From: Alphaproteobacteria bacterium
GTDB lineage: Bacteria > Pseudomonadota > Alphaproteobacteria > Rhodobacterales > Rhodobacteraceae
Assembly: GCA_030427145.1 (NCBI GenBank)
Contig: JAUHWT010000016.1
Location: 1-64,000, forward strand
Length of the DNA: 64,000 nucleotides
Reading direction: 5' to 3'
The first letter of the stretch is position 1; each line of letters starts with the position of its first letter. This document shows positions 32,162 through 41,664 of this stretch, in pieces. The position numbers and the translations under genes were made by a program. A model generated the notes under the pieces. That model had not been told where the DNA came from. It saw only the letters and a list, made by a program, of their open reading frames with translations, and made no database searches.

Positions 32162-32365
32162 ATGACAGTCAATATGGGAAAAATCGACAGGGGTCTGCGC
32201 CTCGTGGTAGCGGCTGCACTCATTTACTTCGCATTTGCAACGGGCTCGGGCATTCTGTTTTGGCTGGCTCTGGCAGTTGCGGCCGTTTTCTTTGTGACAG
32301 CACTAATTGGCAACTGTCCAGCCTACAGCATTCTAGGCATCAAGACCTGCAGGGCCTCGCGGTGA
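32162..32365 (+). CDS. DUF2892 (YgaP-type) membrane protein
   Basis: This 67-residue protein has two transmembrane helices (about 12-30 and 32-50) and the family end motif GNCPAYSILGIKTC. DUF2892 domains form the membrane part of YgaP rhodanese and are often encoded with sulfide- and persulfide-handling genes, as here. The start at MTVNMGKIDRG follows GGGATCTGGAA. It leads the plus-strand run to the MBL, SQR-fusion and SulP genes. The two cysteines near the end might carry sulfur, but this is only suggestion. Confidence 0.85.
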   Translation: MTVNMGKIDRGLRLVVAAALIYFAFATGSGILFWLALAVAAVFFVTALIGNCPAYSILGIKTCRASR

Positions 32366-32375
32366 CCCTGACAAA

Positions 32376-32398
32376 GAGGGGTCGCCTAATCGCCCCTC
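32376..32398 (+). other. Intercistronic hairpin
   Basis: GAGGGG and CCCCTC flank an 11-base loop shortly after the DUF2892 stop codon. No T-run follows. It may partly terminate or stabilise the transcript ahead of the MBL gene. Confidence 0.35.
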
Positions 32399-32518
32399 AG
32401 CCAGGCAAACCTGAACAACAGCAGCCCTGAGACCGAATGCACCCGGGCTGCAAAAACTTACCTTCGCCATAGCACGGGAACTCGGGGCCGAAGCCTGAAA
32501 CAAGAATGGAGAAGTAAA

Positions 32519-33466
32519 ATGCAATTCCATCCTGCAACGGAAAACACCGACAGCCCAAACGTCGCCGCATTCTACGAGAAAGCGAGTGGCTCCTGGCAAT
32601 ACGTGGCCTGGTGCCCGGACACGAAAAAGGCGGTGATTGTCGACCCCGTTATGGACTTTGATCCCGCCGCCGGGGCCACGTGGACCTGGAGTGCCGACGA
32701 AATCCTTGCGTATGTGCGGGATCAGGGTCTGGACGTCGAATGGGTCCTCGACACCCATCCCCATGCCGATCACTTTTCCTCCGCAAGCTACATCAAGGAC
32801 CAGCTCGGCGGCAAACCAAAGCAGGCAATCGGTAAACTCGTACTGCGGGTTCAGGACATCTGGTCGGACAAATACGCTGACGACAGTTTGAAGGGGCATC
32901 CGGAACACTGGGACCAGCTTTTTGAGCATGGGGACAGTTTCAAGGTTGGTAACTGCACGGTGGAAGTCACGCTGTCGACCGGACACACACTCGCCTCAAT
33001 TACCTACAAAATGGGTGATGCGGTCTTTGCCCACGACACCTTTATGGTGCCCGACAGCGGTACATCGCGCTGTGATTTCCCAGGGGGCTCCTCAGCGGAA
33101 ATGTGGGACACTCTCCAGGCCATTCTTGCACTCCCCGGAGACACAAGGATCTTCGTAGGTCACGACTATTGCAAGGGCGGCCGTGACGAAGCCTGCATGG
33201 CAACGGTTGCCGAGCACAGGGCATCCAACATCCATGTGAGAGACGGCATTAACCGCGAGGAATTTGTCAGGGTACGCGACGAGCGGGACGCAACGCTGCC
33301 TTTGCCGGACCGGATGCTGTTCGCGCTTCAGGTCAACATTCGCGGCGGGCGCCTGCCGGATGCTGACGAACAGGGCCGCGCGGTTTTGCGCGTGCCGCTG
33401 AACCGCTTCACATCGAAAGAAGCCCGCACATTCAACGCCGAAGCCGCCAGATCAGCCGCTGAGTAG
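32519..33466 (+). CDS. MBL-fold hydrolase, persulfide dioxygenase-like
   Basis: This 315-residue metallo-beta-lactamase-fold protein has THPHADHFSSA (His80, His82, Asp84, His85), STGHT, FAHDTFM and VGHDYCKGG as further metal ligands. The length and motif spacing resemble the ETHE1/Blh persulfide-dioxygenase branch rather than glyoxalase II. Such enzymes oxidise glutathione persulfide to sulfite. The neighbouring DUF442-SQR fusion, which would generate persulfide from sulfide, supports that role. GAATGGAGAAGTAAA precedes the ATG. Confidence 0.87.
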   Translation: MQFHPATENTDSPNVAAFYEKASGSWQYVAWCPDTKKAVIVDPVMDFDPAAGATWTWSADEILAYVRDQGLDVEWVLDTHPHADHFSSASYIKDQLGGKPKQAIGKLVLRVQDIWSDKYADDSLKGHPEHWDQLFEHGDSFKVGNCTVEVTLSTGHTLASITYKMGDAVFAHDTFMVPDSGTSRCDFPGGSSAEMWDTLQAILALPGDTRIFVGHDYCKGGRDEACMATVAEHRASNIHVRDGINREEFVRVRDERDATLPLPDRMLFALQVNIRGGRLPDADEQGRAVLRVPLNRFTSKEARTFNAEAARSAAE

Positions 33467-33515
33467 GCATGCGCCTAATCAGGCCAACGGCATTGCAACA
33501 GGGAGGATTACCGCA

Positions 33516-35195
33516 ATGGACTTAAGGAAAATATCGGAGAAATTCACCGTATCTCCACAGATCGCCGTTTCAGATATGGCCGCGATACGGGAAGCGGGGT
33601 TTCGTGCCATTATCTGTAACCGCCCGGATGGGGAAGGTGCGGACCAGCCGGGTTTTCAGGAGATAGAGACTGCGGCCAGGGCGGAGGGGATTGAGACCCG
33701 ATACATTCCTGTTGTCTCCGGTATGGTCCGGGATGAGGATGTCACGGTATTTGGTGAAGCCCTGTCGGAAGTACAGCGCCCCGCTTTGGCCTACTGCCGT
33801 ACCGGCACACGGTCGGCAACGCTTTGGTCGCTCCATGAAGCAAAAAAGCGTCCGATTTCCGAAATCCTGTCGCGTACAAAAGGGGCTGGGTACGACATGA
33901 ATGGTGTCGCCCGCCGCATCGTGAACGGTGGGCGGACACCAACGGATGTGGGTGACGCAAGCTACGACGTGGTGATCGTGGGTGGTGGAGCTGGTGGCAT
34001 TTCCGTGGCCGCCAGCCTCAAATCCCGCAAGCCGGACCTGTCCATTGCCGTGATCGACCCCGCGGACACCCATTATTATCAGCCAGGCTGGACAATGGTG
34101 GGCGGTGGCGTGTTTGAGGCGCCGGAAACGGCAAAGACAATGGGGTCGCTGATCCCTCGTGAGGTCAAGTGGATCCGTTCCGCGGTCGCGGCCTTTGAGC
34201 CGCAAAACAACGCGGTGGTTCTCGATGGCTGCCGCGTGGTGAAGTACGGACGCCTGGTGGTCTGCCCGGGCCTCAAACTGGACTGGGCCGGAGTCGAGGG
34301 TCTGGTGGAGACCCTTGGTCATAATGGGGTCACGTCAAACTACCGCTACGATCTCGCGCCCTACACCTGGGAACTGGTGGAGGGAATGAAGCAGGGCCGC
34401 GCCGTGTTTACGCAGCCTCCGATGCCGATCAAGTGCGCGGGCGCACCGCAAAAGGCCATGTATCTCTCCGGCGATGCGTGGTTCAGGCGTGGCGTCCTGA
34501 AGAACATCGACATCCAGTTTATGAACGCCGGTGGCGTTCTGTTCGGTGTGAAAGACTACGTGCCAGCACTTATGGAATACGTGGACAAATACGATGCCAA
34601 GCTGAATTTTTTCCACAACCTCATTTCAATCGATGGACCCGCGAAAACCGCGAAATTCAGGGTGTCGAAGCCGGACACCGAACCTGAGGATGTCGAGGTT
34701 GAGTTTGATATGATTCATGTCTGCCCGCCCCAGACCGCGCCGGATTTCATTCGCGTCTCCCCCCTTGCGGATGCCGCTGGTTGGGTCGACGTGGACCAGG
34801 CCACACTGCGCCACAGGACTTTTGAGAACATCTGGTCCCTTGGCGATGTCATGAATGCCCCGAATGCCAAAACGGCGGCTGCCGCGCGCAAGCAGGCCCC
34901 GACCGTCGCGGAGAACATTGTCGCTGACATCGCGGGCCAATCGGCTGTTGCGCAATATGACGGCTACGGTTCCTGTCCCTTGACCGTCGAGCGCGGGAAA
35001 ATCGTTCTGGCGGAATTTGGATATGGTGGTGTCCTCAAGCCAAGTTTTCCAAGTTGGCTGATCGACGGCACCAAACCAACGCGCGCCGCCTGGCTTCTGA
35101 AAGAGCGTCTTCTGCCGCCGATTTACTGGAAAGCAATGCTGCGTGGCCATGAATGGATGGCGAAGCCTGAGAAGGTGCAGGTTGCGGCAGAATAA
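33516..35195 (+). CDS. DUF442-SQR fusion (sulfurtransferase plus sulfide:quinone oxidoreductase-like)
   Basis: This 559-residue protein has an N-terminal DUF442/Blh-type phosphatase-fold domain (1-140). Its active loop AYCRTGTRS carries Cys94, which in this family transfers sulfur. It is joined to an FAD disulfide-oxidoreductase domain with VVIVGGGAGG (152-161) and the SQR-like segments RLVVCPGL, PIKCAGAPQKAMYL and HVCPPQ, giving the cysteines expected for sulfide oxidation. The C-terminal PSFPSWLIDGTKPTRAAWLL helps membrane attachment in SQRs. Sulfide oxidation with electrons to quinone and sulfur passed to the attached domain is the likely role. Confidence 0.88.
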   Translation: MDLRKISEKFTVSPQIAVSDMAAIREAGFRAIICNRPDGEGADQPGFQEIETAARAEGIETRYIPVVSGMVRDEDVTVFGEALSEVQRPALAYCRTGTRSATLWSLHEAKKRPISEILSRTKGAGYDMNGVARRIVNGGRTPTDVGDASYDVVIVGGGAGGISVAASLKSRKPDLSIAVIDPADTHYYQPGWTMVGGGVFEAPETAKTMGSLIPREVKWIRSAVAAFEPQNNAVVLDGCRVVKYGRLVVCPGLKLDWAGVEGLVETLGHNGVTSNYRYDLAPYTWELVEGMKQGRAVFTQPPMPIKCAGAPQKAMYLSGDAWFRRGVLKNIDIQFMNAGGVLFGVKDYVPALMEYVDKYDAKLNFFHNLISIDGPAKTAKFRVSKPDTEPEDVEVEFDMIHVCPPQTAPDFIRVSPLADAAGWVDVDQATLRHRTFENIWSLGDVMNAPNAKTAAAARKQAPTVAENIVADIAGQSAVAQYDGYGSCPLTVERGKIVLAEFGYGGVLKPSFPSWLIDGTKPTRAAWLLKERLLPPIYWKAMLRGHEWMAKPEKVQVAAE

Positions 35196-35243
35196 TGCCC
35201 GCATAATTGACGCCGACGAAGGGCGATTTTGACAGGACCAAAC

Positions 35244-36971
35244 ATGCTTCGCTACTTTCCGATCCTCGACTGGGGCCGCAGCTACACGCGGACGGCCCTG
35301 GCGAATGACCTGGTTGCAGCGGTAATCGTGACAATCATGCTGATCCCGCAATCTCTTGCCTACGCATTGCTGGCGGGTTTGCCGCCCGAAGCCGGAATTT
35401 ACGCCTCAATCGCGCCGATTATCCTCTATGCGGTTTTCGGCACCAGCCGGGCACTTGCCGTCGGTCCTGTTGCGGTGGTCTCGCTGATGACCGCAGCTGC
35501 CGTAGGTGAAGTCGCGTCGCAGGGAACGGCCGGATATGCCGTTGCGGCACTCACTCTGGCATTTCTGTCTGGCGGGTTTTTGCTTCTCCTCGGAGTCTTA
35601 CGCCTTGGATTTATTGCCAACTTCCTTAGTCACCCGGTCATTGCCGGGTTTATTACCGCATCCGGCATCCTGATCGCAACGAGTCAGCTCAAACACATCC
35701 TGGGCGTTCCGGCCGGCGGACACACCCTGCCTCAAATGTTCACCGGGCTTTGGTCTCATCTGGACGACACCAACCTTGTCACTCTGGCAATCGGACTTTC
35801 GGCAACTGCATTTTTGTTCTGGGTGCGCAAAAGCCTGAAAGCCTTTCTAAAACGGCTGGGAGTACCATCGCTGCCCGCCGACATCCTGACCAAAGCCGGA
35901 CCGGTGGCGGCAGTGGTCGCAACCACGCTTGCTGTCCAGATTTTTGACCTTGCGGAACAGGGCGTGAAAATTGTTGGCGACGTGCCACAAAGCCTGCCGC
36001 CTCTGACCATGCCTGGTCTTTCCCCGGAGCTGGTGGGCAGCCTGCTCGTTCCCGCAATTCTGATCTCAGTCATTGGTTTCGTGGAATCGATCTCCGTGGC
36101 CCAGACCCTCGCCGCTAAAAAACGCCAGCGCATTGATCCCGACCAGGAGCTTATTGGGCTTGGCGCCGCCAACCTTGGCGCGGCATTCACCGGTGGCTAC
36201 CCCGTTACAGGCGGTTTTGCCCGCTCGGTCGTTAACTATGACGCTGGAGCTGAGACCCCCGCTGCAGGCGCATTTACCGCCATTGGTCTGGCCATTGCCG
36301 CCGTTGCTCTAACTCCGCTTGTCTACTTCCTCCCCAATGCCACACTCGCGGCGACCATCATCGTCGCGGTGCTGGGGCTGGTTGATCTGTCGATACTAAA
36401 AAAAACATGGGAATATTCGCGCGCCGATTTTAGTGCGGTCGTGGCAACAATCGCTGTGACACTTCTCGTGGGTGTTGAAGCAGGCGTCGCATCCGGTGTG
36501 ATCCTTTCCGTCATGCTGCACCTCTACAAAACATCACGCCCGCACGTGGCGGAGGTGGGACTGGTCCCGGGAACGCAACACTTCCGGAATATCCACCGCC
36601 ACAAGGTCGTAACCGAGCCCACTCTAGTCACTCTGCGTGTTGACGAGAGCCTCTACTTCGTGAACGCGCGCTTCCTGGAAGATCTGATCCAGAGCCGTGT
36701 GACCGAGGGATGTGAGATCCGCAATGTCATCTTGATGTTTTCGGCCGTAAACGAAGTAGACTACTCCGCGCTCGAAAGTCTAGAGGCGATCAACCATCGG
36801 CTCACCGATATGGACGTGGGCCTGCACCTTTCCGAAGTGAAGGGGCCCGTCATGGATCGGCTCACCCGGTCACATCTTACAACAACCCTCAATGGGCAGG
36901 TGTTCCTGTCGCAATTTGAGGCGTGGGAACATCTGCGAAGAAAATCACCGAACCAGACAGCCGTGCAGTAG
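35244..36971 (+). CDS. SulP-family anion permease with STAS domain
   Basis: This 575-residue protein has about 10-14 hydrophobic segments with the SulP signature region (MLIPQSLAYALLAGLPPEAGIYAS near residue 33) and a C-terminal STAS domain (about 435-565, TLVTLRVDESLYFVNARFLE). It probably moves sulfate, sulfite or bicarbonate. Its place directly behind the sulfide-oxidation genes suggests export of sulfite or exchange of sulfur oxyanions. The ATG at MLRYFPILDW has AGGACC upstream; a TTG five codons earlier is also possible. Confidence 0.92.
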   Translation: MLRYFPILDWGRSYTRTALANDLVAAVIVTIMLIPQSLAYALLAGLPPEAGIYASIAPIILYAVFGTSRALAVGPVAVVSLMTAAAVGEVASQGTAGYAVAALTLAFLSGGFLLLLGVLRLGFIANFLSHPVIAGFITASGILIATSQLKHILGVPAGGHTLPQMFTGLWSHLDDTNLVTLAIGLSATAFLFWVRKSLKAFLKRLGVPSLPADILTKAGPVAAVVATTLAVQIFDLAEQGVKIVGDVPQSLPPLTMPGLSPELVGSLLVPAILISVIGFVESISVAQTLAAKKRQRIDPDQELIGLGAANLGAAFTGGYPVTGGFARSVVNYDAGAETPAAGAFTAIGLAIAAVALTPLVYFLPNATLAATIIVAVLGLVDLSILKKTWEYSRADFSAVVATIAVTLLVGVEAGVASGVILSVMLHLYKTSRPHVAEVGLVPGTQHFRNIHRHKVVTEPTLVTLRVDESLYFVNARFLEDLIQSRVTEGCEIRNVILMFSAVNEVDYSALESLEAINHRLTDMDVGLHLSEVKGPVMDRLTRSHLTTTLNGQVFLSQFEAWEHLRRKSPNQTAVQ

Positions 36972-36996
36972 CTCCCGGAATGGTGACAGTCTCGTA

Positions 36997-37944
36997 TCAC
37001 GTCCGTCGCTTGCCACCGCTTGCCGCGACAATAACGCCAATGATGATGAGACCCGTCAGAACCAGCCTGACGCCCGCCCCCGCTCCAAAAGTGTTCAGCA
37101 TGGTCACGAGCAGGAACAGGAACAGTGCGGCACCCCAGAGTCCCGGAACATTGGCGAAACCACCCGCCACGGATGTACCACCGATCACAACCACGGCAAT
37201 CGAACTCAACAGGTACTCCTCACCCATGTTGAGCGCCGCACCACCCGAAAACGCTGAAAGCAGATAGCCGCAAAGCCCCGCCAGTGTCGCGCACATGATG
37301 TAGGTCGCTGCGCGGATGCGTTCGACTTTGACGCCAGCCAGATGCGCCGCGCGGATGTTCTGACCGATGGCAACCACACCCCGTCCGTACATCGTGCGGG
37401 TCAAAAGAACATGTCCCGCCACGGCAAGAATCATGACCAGAAGGGCGATCAATGGCACGCCTGCGATCTTCGCCGTCGTGAAATCGCCCAGTGGTTCCGG
37501 TGGTTTGACGCGGAGACCCCGGTTCCACCAGATTGCTGCGGACTGGAAGATGAAACTGGACGACAGGGTCGCGATAATTGGCGGAATCCGGAGCATGCGT
37601 ATCAGCGCGTAATTGATTGCCCCAACCCCTGCCCCAATGGCCAAAGCAATCAGCAACCCAACCGGTATCATACCCGCACTGCCGTCCATCGTTTTCATCG
37701 CGACGGTACCCGCCAACGTCATGCAGGCCGGGATGGACAGGTCGACATTTCCCGGACCGAGCGTGATGACGAACATCTGCCCCAAAGCCACGATCACGAA
37801 AAAGGCTCCGAAGGTCATGGCAGCCGACAGAACCTCTGTCGCCCCACGGCCCTGGGTGAAGGTTGCCGTTGCAAGCCAAACGGCAACCGCACCGATCCAG
37901 GCCCATATCCAGGGCTGTCGGAAAATATGCAGCACGCCAGTCAT
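36997..37944 (-). CDS. Ribose-type ABC transporter permease (second)
   Basis: This 315-residue RbsC-family permease has eight to ten hydrophobic segments. The family stretch around ARAAHLAGVKVERIRAATYI contacts the ATPase, and VVVIGGTSVAGGFANVPG is the typical conserved loop. It is the last gene of a four-gene importer (binding protein - ATPase - permease - permease), overlapping the first permease by four bases. It converges on the SulP gene with only 25 bp between and no clear terminator. Confidence 0.92.
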   Translation of the reverse strand: MTGVLHIFRQPWIWAWIGAVAVWLATATFTQGRGATEVLSAAMTFGAFFVIVALGQMFVITLGPGNVDLSIPACMTLAGTVAMKTMDGSAGMIPVGLLIALAIGAGVGAINYALIRMLRIPPIIATLSSSFIFQSAAIWWNRGLRVKPPEPLGDFTTAKIAGVPLIALLVMILAVAGHVLLTRTMYGRGVVAIGQNIRAAHLAGVKVERIRAATYIMCATLAGLCGYLLSAFSGGAALNMGEEYLLSSIAVVVIGGTSVAGGFANVPGLWGAALFLFLLVTMLNTFGAGAGVRLVLTGLIIIGVIVAASGGKRRT

Positions 37945-38879
37945 CGTTTCGCCTCCGTCCGGCTGATGAGAATCCGAAGCGCCAGAACGATGATCAAAAT
38001 CGCGCCCTGCGCACCGATCTGCCAGTCGGGATTGAGCCGCAGGAATGACAGGAACGAACCCGCAAGAGCGAGGGTAACAGCGCCGATTACCGCCCCTATT
38101 GGGGAAACACGCCCACCCACGAATTCTCCACCGCCAAGTATCACCCCGGCAATCGAGAGAAGCGTATAGCGCAATGCGATATTCGCGTCCGCCGAGGTTG
38201 TCAGCCCAACAAGAGCCATGCCCGACAGAACGCCAAAAAATCCGGCGAGCGCAAACATTATCATCTTGATCCGCAACAGCGACCAGCCCGCCCGCTCGAG
38301 CGAGCGCGGATTACCCCCCGCGCCACGTAGAACGGTACCCCAGGCAGAGCGCATCAGCAGAATGTGCACGACGATTGCGATAACCACCGAAGCGATAATC
38401 GGAAACGGGATGCCGGGCGGTTTGAGCGTCATCAGTGTGCGAATGTATTCCGGCGCCTTGCCCCCTGGTGTCGGGAGAACCAGCACGGCAAGCCCCAACC
38501 AGACAAAGGACATGCCCAGGGTCACCACAATTGACGGTAAATTGCGCAAATGGATCAGCGCCCCGAGCGCGGCATAGACCGCCACCAGCCCAATCAATGC
38601 CGCAATCCCCAGGAGTGGTGTGTCATAAAGCCAGGTTGCGGTAATACACGCCACAAGGCTGACAAACCCGCCAATCGACAGATCAAGCTCATTCACGCAG
38701 AGCACAAACATCTGCGCTATCGTCGCCAGCGCAATTGGAATGGCCAGGTTCAACAGTAGATTCAGCCCAAAATAACTCATGGTGCGCGGCTGAAGATAGA
38801 AAATCGCTATCAGAAGCACCGCGAGCGAGAGCGGCGGCAACAGGCTGCGCAGCATCCTTGGCGAAAACAGCCCGTTCAT
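37941..38879 (-). CDS. Ribose-type ABC transporter permease (first)
   Basis: This 312-residue RbsC-like permease has the expected [18 protein letters not shown] and [20 protein letters not shown] loops. It heterodimerises with the product of the next gene to form the channel of the importer. It overlaps the ATPase gene upstream and the second permease gene downstream by four bases each, so all are translated in step. The substrate cannot be told from the permease. Confidence 0.92.
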   Translation of the reverse strand: MNGLFSPRMLRSLLPPLSLAVLLIAIFYLQPRTMSYFGLNLLLNLAIPIALATIAQMFVLCVNELDLSIGGFVSLVACITATWLYDTPLLGIAALIGLVAVYAALGALIHLRNLPSIVVTLGMSFVWLGLAVLVLPTPGGKAPEYIRTLMTLKPPGIPFPIIASVVIAIVVHILLMRSAWGTVLRGAGGNPRSLERAGWSLLRIKMIMFALAGFFGVLSGMALVGLTTSADANIALRYTLLSIAGVILGGGEFVGGRVSPIGAVIGAVTLALAGSFLSFLRLNPDWQIGAQGAILIIVLALRILISRTEAKR

Positions 38880-40327
38880 GCGTCAGCACGAAACGAGGCG
38901 TGCAACACCCGCTCCTCTGTCATCTCCGCCCGGGGCAGGTCCGCGACGATGCCACCTTCACGAAAAACATAGACATGGTCACAATTTCTCAGTTCGTCCA
39001 TTTCGGTCGTGTACCAAAGGAACGTCCGGCCCTGGGCGGCCTCGTCCCGGATCATTCCGTAGACCTCCTGCTTCGTTCCGACATCCACCCCCCGCATTGG
39101 ATCGTCCATCACAATGATTTCCGCGCTTGAGCCAAGTGCGCGGGCGAAAAGGGCTTTCTGTTGATTACCACCGGACAGCGAAAGGATCGGGTCATCCACA
39201 TCCGGCGTCCGTATACCAATACGTTGACGCCATTCATCCGCAAAATCACGTGCCTGAGTTTGATCAATCAAAATGCCACGCAGAAACCGTTGGAGTGACC
39301 CGACAGAAATGTTGTCCGCAATTGACCAGAGCGGGAACACGCCATCGGTCTGCCGATCACCCGCAACCAGCGCCACACTGCCCTCCACCTGCGCACCGGA
39401 GGCATGGTCGAACACGTCCACAATCAGCTCGGTCTGGCCCTGCCCGCTTAATCCCGCAAGCCCGACGACTTCGCCTTGATGTGCGGCAAGGGCCAGACTA
39501 TCAGGCGCTTTGGGCCGTGCCTCGACAACGATTGGCGCACTGTCGCGGATTACCGGTCGGTCGGCGCTGTCCCGGGCGTCCTCGGCTACACTGCCCATAG
39601 CAGCAACAAGGCTGTCCCTGTTGAAATGCTCCGCGTCATCCAGCTCGACCACGCCACCATCGCGCATCACGGCAATACGGTCCGAAGTCTCAAGGATTTC
39701 ACCAAGAAGGTGGGAGATCAGAACGCAGCTGCCACCCGCCTCAACATAGCGACGCACATGGGACAGCAGCTTAGTCGCGGCAACGGCATCCAGCGAGGAG
39801 GTCGGCTCATCAAGGATCACAACCCTGGCTTCAGTTGTCGTCACGGCAAATGACCGTGCAATCTCCACCATCTGCCGTTTGGCAATGGAGAGGTCGCCGA
39901 CGATATCATCCGCCGATATGCCATGACCGGGAAAAACCGTATCCAGCATTCCGCCGATCAGGGCACGTGCCCTGCGTCGCCAACCGGGTCCGGAGATCGA
40001 TGGATGCGTAATGCGCGCGTTCTCCGCAACGGAGAGATTGGGGCATAGCGACAGTTCCTGATAGACACAGCGTACACCATGCCGTGTCGCGTTCTGTGGA
40101 GTGAGCCGATCCGTGATGTCGGAGCCCGCGACCTCGATCCGCCCGGTATCGGGAACGAGGTTGCCGGAAAGAACATTCATCAGCGTGGATTTGCCGGCCC
40201 CGTTATGACCGACAAGACCGAGGCATTCGCCGGCCCAAAGCTCCAGCGAAACGCCTCTTAGGGCCTGAACGGCGCCGAAACTTTTTTCGACGCCGTTCAG
40301 GACAACGACAGGTGCGTCTTTTGTCAT
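38876..40327 (-). CDS. Ribose-type ABC transporter double ATPase (RbsA-like)
   Basis: This 483-residue protein contains two ATPase domains. The first has Walker [12 protein letters not shown], a [12 protein letters not shown] signature and [12 protein letters not shown]. The second has a degenerate Walker A (GLSGQGQTE) and a good [15 protein letters not shown] signature, the usual RbsA asymmetry. It is slightly shorter than the typical 490-510 residues. It energises the two permeases downstream. It begins 20 bp after the binding-protein gene. Confidence 0.93.
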   Translation of the reverse strand: MTKDAPVVVLNGVEKSFGAVQALRGVSLELWAGECLGLVGHNGAGKSTLMNVLSGNLVPDTGRIEVAGSDITDRLTPQNATRHGVRCVYQELSLCPNLSVAENARITHPSISGPGWRRRARALIGGMLDTVFPGHGISADDIVGDLSIAKRQMVEIARSFAVTTTEARVVILDEPTSSLDAVAATKLLSHVRRYVEAGGSCVLISHLLGEILETSDRIAVMRDGGVVELDDAEHFNRDSLVAAMGSVAEDARDSADRPVIRDSAPIVVEARPKAPDSLALAAHQGEVVGLAGLSGQGQTELIVDVFDHASGAQVEGSVALVAGDRQTDGVFPLWSIADNISVGSLQRFLRGILIDQTQARDFADEWRQRIGIRTPDVDDPILSLSGGNQQKALFARALGSSAEIIVMDDPMRGVDVGTKQEVYGMIRDEAAQGRTFLWYTTEMDELRNCDHVYVFREGGIVADLPRAEMTEERVLHASFRADA

Positions 40328-40347
40328 ACCTTGAAGTCAGGTCAGGC

Positions 40348-41367
40348 TCAGCTTGCGCCGGATATCACCGCCTGAGCGTCCTCCAGCGTGTATTCCACGT
40401 TGGCAACGCCGCCTTCTTCCGTGTTCGCCAGGTTGTCCTCAAGATTGTCCTGATCGATACGCAGGAAGGGCACCGTCAGATCCTTGGGAACGTCGGCCCC
40501 GTCAAGAATTTGCTGGGCGACCCAGAAGGCCAATGTTGACACGCCCGGCGCAATGGAAACGGACATGGTCTCATAGCCGCTGGCATCCTTTTGTTCCTTC
40601 CACCAGCTCAGCTCGTCGTGTCGGTTGCCCATAACGATTACCGGGATGTCCCGGCCCGCAGCCTTGAACGCTTGAGCTGCGCCATACCCGTCACCGCCCT
40701 GGGTTACGACACCAACGATGTCATCCGGAAGCGACGGCAGAATGCCCGCAACGGCTTTCTGCGATACATCCTGCGCCCAGTTGCCGTGGACCGAGCCGAC
40801 TATCTCAAACTTCCCGGTTTCAGCAACACCCTCGTGGATGCCCGCGCTTATTTCGTCGTCAACGAACACACCAGCGAGGCCACGGATTTCCAGCAGGTTC
40901 CCGCCTTCGGAAAGCTTGTCAGAGAGGTAAAGCACCTCATCCTTTCCCATCTGCTTGAAATCCACGGCAATCCGCCATGCACAGGGCTCTGTCACGATGC
41001 CATCGAAGCTCACGACAACAACGCCGGCGTCACAGGCCTCCTTCACCGCACCGTTCAAGCCCTCGGGAGAAGCGGCGTTGACCACAATCGCATCATAGCC
41101 CTGCAGGATCAGATTCTGAATCTGCGCCGCCTGTTCGGTCACCTGGTTTTCGGCGGTTGTGAAAGCGTCCGCCGCGGCAACCGTGCCGTTTTCGACCGCC
41201 TCACCTGTCACTTTTTCCCAGCTGCCAAGCATGGCCTGACGCCAGGAATTTCCCGCATAGTTGTTCGAAAGCGCGATCCGTTTGTCAGATGTGTCGGCAA
41301 TCGCAGACACGGTCATGCCTGACAGTGCGACGGCCGTCACCATTCCAAGAGTGGTGATCGTTTTCAT
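40348..41367 (-). CDS. Ribose-type ABC transporter substrate-binding protein
   Basis: This 339-residue periplasmic protein starts with a signal peptide (cleavage about SAIA-DTSD, residue 24). The mature part has the LacI/RbsB-like two-lobed pattern: ALSNNYAGNSWRQAML, IVVNAASPEGLNGAV and VVVVSFDGIV. Start chosen at MKTITTLGMV, with GGGAGGAC upstream. The ligand is probably a pentose, polyol or related compound. No catabolic gene accompanies the transporter, so context gives no further clue. Confidence 0.9.
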   Translation of the reverse strand: MKTITTLGMVTAVALSGMTVSAIADTSDKRIALSNNYAGNSWRQAMLGSWEKVTGEAVENGTVAAADAFTTAENQVTEQAAQIQNLILQGYDAIVVNAASPEGLNGAVKEACDAGVVVVSFDGIVTEPCAWRIAVDFKQMGKDEVLYLSDKLSEGGNLLEIRGLAGVFVDDEISAGIHEGVAETGKFEIVGSVHGNWAQDVSQKAVAGILPSLPDDIVGVVTQGGDGYGAAQAFKAAGRDIPVIVMGNRHDELSWWKEQKDASGYETMSVSIAPGVSTLAFWVAQQILDGADVPKDLTVPFLRIDQDNLEDNLANTEEGGVANVEYTLEDAQAVISGAS

Positions 41368-41410
41368 GGTAAGTCCTCCCTTATGTTCTTGCGACGCCCC
41401 GCATTTCACG

Positions 41411-41430
41411 ATTGTACGTCGGATGCCGAC
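41411..41430 (-). promoter_or_regulatory. Candidate promoter/operator of the ribose-type importer
   Basis: On the minus strand TACAAT (41416-41411) is a good -10 element 44 bp before the binding-protein start. A perfect inverted repeat GTCGG-ATG-CCGAC (41418-41430) lies right behind it in the spacer, where a repressor would block polymerase. No good -35 was found. The 297-bp gap 41368-41664 also holds the LysR promoter. Confidence 0.35.
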
Positions 41431-41664
41431 AGCCTCTACGTCCAGCCGGTTCTGTCAACACTTATTGTGAGAGGGATTGGTCTTGGATGCGCAACGCCTG
41501 CCCTGGAAAAGGGACAAGTCTATGGCGGATCAAGCGGGAACTCGGTTCCTGAAGAAGCTGACAGCCGAATAGCTGGCTAATCCCATGCAGTTCCGTAAAC
41601 CGGAACAATGCCGGACGAATTTCCGGTCCTTCCCCTATCAACGCTATCGTGCTTTGAACGGAGC

